DNA of 64,000 bases from Candidatus Aminicenantota bacterium (lineage in GTDB: Bacteria > Acidobacteriota > Aminicenantia > Aminicenantales > Aminicenantaceae): contig CP070825.1 of assembly GCA_020344415.1 (NCBI GenBank), positions 777,306 to 841,305 of the forward strand, read 5' to 3'. Below, piece after piece: positions 59,606 to 64,000 of the stretch. Position 1 is the stretch's first letter. Every line of letters starts with the position of its first letter. Below the pieces are notes generated by a model. The model was given only the letters and a program-made list of their open reading frames with translations, was not told where the DNA came from and ran no database searches. A program made the position numbers and the translations under genes.

Positions 59606-60013
59606 TTATTTCTTAGTGTCTGGGCTTTTCTTTTGTTTTTCCTGTTTCTGCTTTGGGTCCGCAGCTTCCTTTTTCTGCTCTGTACCTTTAGCTTCTGGGG
59701 TTGCAGCTTCTTTTTTTGTTTCGGTATCCGCTTTTGTTTCAGTTGCTGCCGGAGCTTCTTCTCCTCCTACAACGGATCCGGTTCCTTTAGCAGATAGCAT
59801 CCAGAGCCCCAGCGAAGTCAGCATAAAGAGGACTGCAGAAATCGTAGTTATCTTGGAAAGAAAAGTTGCCGCTCCCCGAGGTCCAAAGACAGTCTGGCTT
59901 CCAGCACCGCCAAAGGCACCCGCGAGGTCAGCGGACTTACCAGATTGAAGAAGAACCGCTATGATTAGCACAATGCAGACTATAATGTGAATTGCTGTGA
60001 TAAATTCGCTCAT
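59606..60013 (-). CDS. secG: Preprotein translocase subunit SecG
   Basis: 135 aa. Two transmembrane helices (about 4-20 and 52-72) enclose the conserved loop LLQSGKSADLAGAFGGAGSQ with GPRGAATFLSK. It assists SecYE-mediated export. The C-terminal 60 residues are an Ala/Glu/Lys/Pro/Gln-rich low-complexity tail, longer than usual. It overlaps tpiA by four bases, and tRNA-Leu(GAG) follows at once. Confidence 0.9.
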   Translation of the reverse strand: MSEFITAIHIIVCIVLIIAVLLQSGKSADLAGAFGGAGSQTVFGPRGAATFLSKITTISAVLFMLTSLGLWMLSAKGTGSVVGGEEAPAATETKADTETKKEAATPEAKGTEQKKEAADPKQKQEKQKKSPDTKK

Positions 60014-60795
60014 TTTTCCTTGTAAGCCTTTATACTTTCTTTTGCAATTTGAATAAAAGAATCAGCTTCGAGTGAAGCTCCTCCAACCAGTGCTCCGTTT
60101 ATATTTTGTTCTTTTAACAGAGAATATGTGTTGTCCGGCTTCACCGAACCGCCGTAGAGAATTATAGCACAGGTAGCTGTTTCATTTCCATATTTTTCTG
60201 TTAGTTTCTCTCTTATGAAGCTGTGGACTTCCTCTGCTTGTGCAGGTGTAGCAGTCAGGCCTGTCCCGATAGCCCAGATAGGCTCATAGGCTATTATGAT
60301 CTCACTCATTTCCTCTTTCCCCAGTCCGTCCAATCCAGCCTTGATCTGGGAATCAACCTTGTCTATAGTCTCTCCTTTTTCTCTCTCTTCCAGTGACTCG
60401 CCGATACAGACGATGGGTGTGAGCGCGTGGGTTAAAGCGGCTTTGATTTTTTTGTTAACAGTTTCGTCTGTTTCGCCAAAAAACTGGCGCCTTTCTGAAT
60501 GACCGATGACAGCATACTGACAGCCTGCATCTTTAAGCATAGGCGCAGAGACTTCGCCTGTGAAGGCTCCCTTCTCCTCCCAGAAAATATTCTGAGCGCC
60601 GATCTTTATAGTGCTTCCCTGAAGTGTCTTGCCTACTTCACTCAGTGCAGTAAAGGGAGGGATGACAACGATTTCAGCATCTGCCAGTTCCATGATAGCT
60701 TCATCGAGGGCTTTTACAAGCTCTATTGCCGCTGGAATTGTTTTATGCAATTTCCAGTTTCCGGCAATAAATGGCTTTTGGTTATCTATATTCAT
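60010..60795 (-). CDS. tpiA: Triosephosphate isomerase
   Basis: 261 aa TIM barrel: FIAGNWKLHKT with the catalytic Lys, VIGHSERRQFFGE with the His, AYEPIWAIGTG with the Glu and ILYGGSVKPDN for phosphate binding. It interconverts dihydroxyacetone phosphate and glyceraldehyde 3-phosphate. Five bases separate it from pgk, in a gap-pgk-tpiA-secG operon. Confidence 0.95.
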   Translation of the reverse strand: MNIDNQKPFIAGNWKLHKTIPAAIELVKALDEAIMELADAEIVVIPPFTALSEVGKTLQGSTIKIGAQNIFWEEKGAFTGEVSAPMLKDAGCQYAVIGHSERRQFFGETDETVNKKIKAALTHALTPIVCIGESLEEREKGETIDKVDSQIKAGLDGLGKEEMSEIIIAYEPIWAIGTGLTATPAQAEEVHSFIREKLTEKYGNETATCAIILYGGSVKPDNTYSLLKEQNINGALVGGASLEADSFIQIAKESIKAYKEK

Positions 60796-60800
60796 TTTTT

Positions 60801-61979
60801 TTACTCCGTTAATGCTTCAATACCGGGGAGCGTTTCATTGGCAATGAATTCCAAAGATGCTCCTCCTCCTGTTGATATATGGGAAATTTTTTCACTGATT
60901 CCTGCTTTGTAAACGGCTGCGACTGAGTCTCCTCCTCCCACGATTGAGAGGGCTTCAGAACCTGCTATAGCCTTGGCAATCTTTATTGTGCCTTCGGAGA
61001 ATTTGTCGATTTCAAAAACACCCATAGGCCCGTTCCAGAAAATTGTCTGCGCTTGTGAGATAATTTCTGAATATGTCTCCACAGTCTTTGGTCCGATGTC
61101 GAGTCCCATCAGGTCAGATGGTATAGGAAAAGAGTCTTTTATTTGACTCTCTGCCTCTGGCTCCGCTGCAAAGGCCACGATATGGTCGGTGGGAAGATAG
61201 AAATTGGCTTTCTTTCCCGCGGTGTCATCTAAGATCTTGAGTGCAAGGTCTATTTTGTCTTCTTCGACGAGAGAATGTCCTACATCGAATCCCTGAGCCC
61301 TGAAGAAAGTGTAGGCCATAGCTCCGCCGATGAGGATGCTGTCGGCTTTGTTTGAAAGGTTCTCGATAACTGGAATCTTGTCCGAGACTTTTGCCCCTCC
61401 AAGGATTGCGACATAAGGTGTTTGGGGAGAATGGATGGCCTTGCTCAAATATTCAACCTCTTTTATGACTAGAAAGCCTGCGGCTGATTTCCTAGTGTAC
61501 CGGGTAATAGCTCCAACTGAAGCATGTGCCCGGTGGCATGCACCGAAAGCATCATTGACGTAATAGTCGACTTCTTGAGCTAGAAGCTGGGCAAAAGCGG
61601 GATCATTCGCTGTTTCTTCTGGATGAAACCTGAGGTTTTCAAGAAGAAGGACCTGACCTTCTTGAAGGTCTCTCTTTAACTTTAAGACCTCTTCTCCGAT
61701 AACATCGGGAGCGAGAATGACCTTTTGAGAGATTAATTCTGACAGCCTCTCAGCCACAGGTTTAAGACTGAGTTCGGGGACGTATTTTCCTTTAGGGCGG
61801 CCCAGGTGGGAGGCAACTGTGACTTTTGCCTGCTGCTCGAGGAGATAATTTATGGTAGGTAAAGCCGCTTTAATGCGGGTGTCATCTCTGATATTTCTTT
61901 CTTCATCCAAGGGAACATTGAAATCCACCCGGAGAAAAACTCCTTTTCCCTTCAAATCCAGATCTTTTACAGAGAGCAT
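60801..61979 (-). CDS. pgk: Phosphoglycerate kinase
   Basis: 392 aa. Motifs are VFLRVDFNVPLDEERNIRDD, HLGRPKGKYVPELSL, LLENLRFHPEET, VAILGGAKVSDKI and the C-terminal VGGGDSVAAVYKAG with STGGGASLEFI. It makes ATP from 1,3-bisphosphoglycerate. The start at 61979 (MLSVKDLDLKGKGVF) is the usual Pgk N-terminus; the frame extends 20 codons upstream into gapA without family similarity. Nine bases from the gapA stop. Confidence 0.95.
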   Translation of the reverse strand: MLSVKDLDLKGKGVFLRVDFNVPLDEERNIRDDTRIKAALPTINYLLEQQAKVTVASHLGRPKGKYVPELSLKPVAERLSELISQKVILAPDVIGEEVLKLKRDLQEGQVLLLENLRFHPEETANDPAFAQLLAQEVDYYVNDAFGACHRAHASVGAITRYTRKSAAGFLVIKEVEYLSKAIHSPQTPYVAILGGAKVSDKIPVIENLSNKADSILIGGAMAYTFFRAQGFDVGHSLVEEDKIDLALKILDDTAGKKANFYLPTDHIVAFAAEPEAESQIKDSFPIPSDLMGLDIGPKTVETYSEIISQAQTIFWNGPMGVFEIDKFSEGTIKIAKAIAGSEALSIVGGGDSVAAVYKAGISEKISHISTGGGASLEFIANETLPGIEALTE

Positions 61980-61987
61980 GGACCTGT

Positions 61988-63370
<1,383 letters not shown>

Positions 63371-63700
63371 TTAACTTTGGCTATTATTATTCAAAAAAAG
63401 CTTTCTGGAAGAACAGAAACCACACAGCAGATCGAACTCTTCCATTTTCCGTTTATCGTGATTTGAATTACTCGACATTTTTGCATTCCTTATGCTTTCA
63501 TCACATTTTTCAGGTTCAGAGCGCAGCGTTTCACAGAAATCTGATATGCCCGATACTATTTCTCTTGTGTCTTGCCAATAATACTTTTCACAACAATCAC
63601 ATTCCATCAGTGCTCTTTTATTTTTTTTGTTTTCTACTTTTGCATCGCAGATTAGCCTGACATATTCATTCCAGCAAATTGGACATATTGAGTCTTTCAT
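63371..63700 (-). CDS. Small cysteine-rich zinc-ribbon protein of unknown function
   Basis: 109 aa from ATG 63700, preceded by AAGGGGGTATC as ribosome site; an in-frame ATG at 63748 would overlap the upstream gene. Cys pairs are CPIC (residue 6 region), CDCC and CGFC, compatible with one or two zinc ribbons. The middle is charged and the C-terminus Asn/Ser-rich. No family was recognised. It lies 16 bases after the gene cut by the window edge and is probably co-transcribed with it. Confidence 0.6.
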   Translation of the reverse strand: MKDSICPICWNEYVRLICDAKVENKKNKRALMECDCCEKYYWQDTREIVSGISDFCETLRSEPEKCDESIRNAKMSSNSNHDKRKMEEFDLLCGFCSSRKLFLNNNSQS

Positions 63701-63716
63701 GATACCCCCTTTTCTT

Positions 63717-64000
63717 TTATAAAGTTTTTTTATAGTTATTTCTTTCATTTAATCGCAATCTGCGTTCAATAATTACTTTGGCGTAATCTTCATTCTTATT
63801 ATAGATTTCTTTACGAATGCTCGAGAAGTTGCTTTGAAAATCGAGCAAGTCGTTGAGAGCCTCAAACAAATCTCCGATATCTTTATTTGTAGTCCAAGTT
63901 TTATCGTGGATTATAACGATCCAGTCTAGAATTTCAGAAACGGAATTAAATCGAGAAAGGGGCAAGGAGAAAATTTTCCTTTCATTTACAATTTCTGTTG
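63717..64000 (-). CDS. Partial hypothetical protein, N-terminus beyond the window
   Basis: At least 94 residues; the frame stays open to the window edge with no good start (a TTG at 63965 lacks a ribosome site). The sequence is helical and charged (SVSEILDWIVIIHDKTWTTN, then DIGDLFEALNDLLDFQSNF, then KVIIERRLRLNERNNYKK) with no recognisable domain. The start EILDWIVIIHDKTW suggests a small globular helical domain. Confidence 0.55.
   Translation of the reverse strand, partial: TEIVNERKIFSLPLSRFNSVSEILDWIVIIHDKTWTTNKDIGDLFEALNDLLDFQSNFSSIRKEIYNKNEDYAKVIIERRLRLNERNNYKKTL

Overview
The window reads as a chromosomal segment of a diderm (Gram-negative-type) bacterium with roughly 40% GC by eye. 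Evidence for an outer membrane is the ADP-heptose and heptosyltransferase operon, a LapA-like protein, an RND efflux pair, a DUF481 protein and many lipoproteins. A PerR-like regulator with rubrerythrin, a di-heme peroxidase and a catalase suggest an anaerobe or microaerophile that meets oxygen. The archaeal-type HMG-CoA synthase trio and the many short intergenic repeats resemble uncultured lineages such as Aminicenantes, but that placement is inference; no rRNA or marker phylogeny is available here.

Layout. 0.15-7.8 kb: archaeal-type HMG-CoA synthase, thiolase and DUF35 protein, then methylcrotonyl-CoA carboxylase beta, methylglutaconyl-CoA hydratase, biotin carboxylase and biotin carrier protein. 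Together these link acetyl-CoA and 3-methylcrotonyl-CoA through HMG-CoA with no HMG-CoA lyase. 8.1-10.8 kb: ECF sigma factor, membrane anti-sigma candidate and a two-PDZ HtrA-like protein that has lost its catalytic His and Asp. 10.9-15.8 kb (minus): trmH, then an operon of ATP-grasp ligase, hldA, hldC, waaC-like and an ICMT/PEMT-like methyltransferase. 16.1-18.6 kb: a D-glutamate-cyclase-like DUF4392 protein and an asparagine-synthase-like enzyme whose glutaminase nucleophile is Ser instead of Cys. 18.6-25 kb: two HD-GYP proteins, tRNA-Leu(CAA), catalase and asnA with a clear promoter. 25.4-31.2 kb: a five-repeat surface protein, an acyl-CoA ligase, a LapA-like protein and a HEAT-repeat lipoprotein. 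31.4-35.6 kb: RND adaptor and pump.

35.8-50 kb: prolyl-tRNA editing protein, NhaC antiporter with a saccharopine-dehydrogenase-like enzyme, a LolA-like protein, an MTA-phosphorylase-like enzyme, a sugar-phosphate operon (rpiB-rpe-pgi), an MFS transporter, a NIF3-like protein and a TldD/TldE pair in which TldD carries a Tat signal. 50-58 kb: DUF2179, DUF502, DUF481 and DUF169 proteins, a MauG/CcpA-type peroxidase, a serine hydrolase, trmL and a threonine-dehydratase-like enzyme. 58.3-59.4 kb: a PerR-like gene with a perfect inverted-repeat operator, and rubrerythrin. 59.5-63 kb (minus): gap-pgk-tpiA-secG followed by tRNA-Leu(GAG). The last 0.6 kb holds a small zinc-ribbon protein and a gene cut by the window edge.

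The intergenic regions are unusually rich in small dispersed repeats: a TCATTGCGAG/GCAATC element (at least seven copies), an associated GGGGCTTGAT/ATCAAGCCCC element, hairpins whose tips read GGGGTCAGG or GGGGACAGTCCCC, and two further palindromic families each seen twice on opposite strands. No complete transposase, prophage, CRISPR array or defence system was seen.
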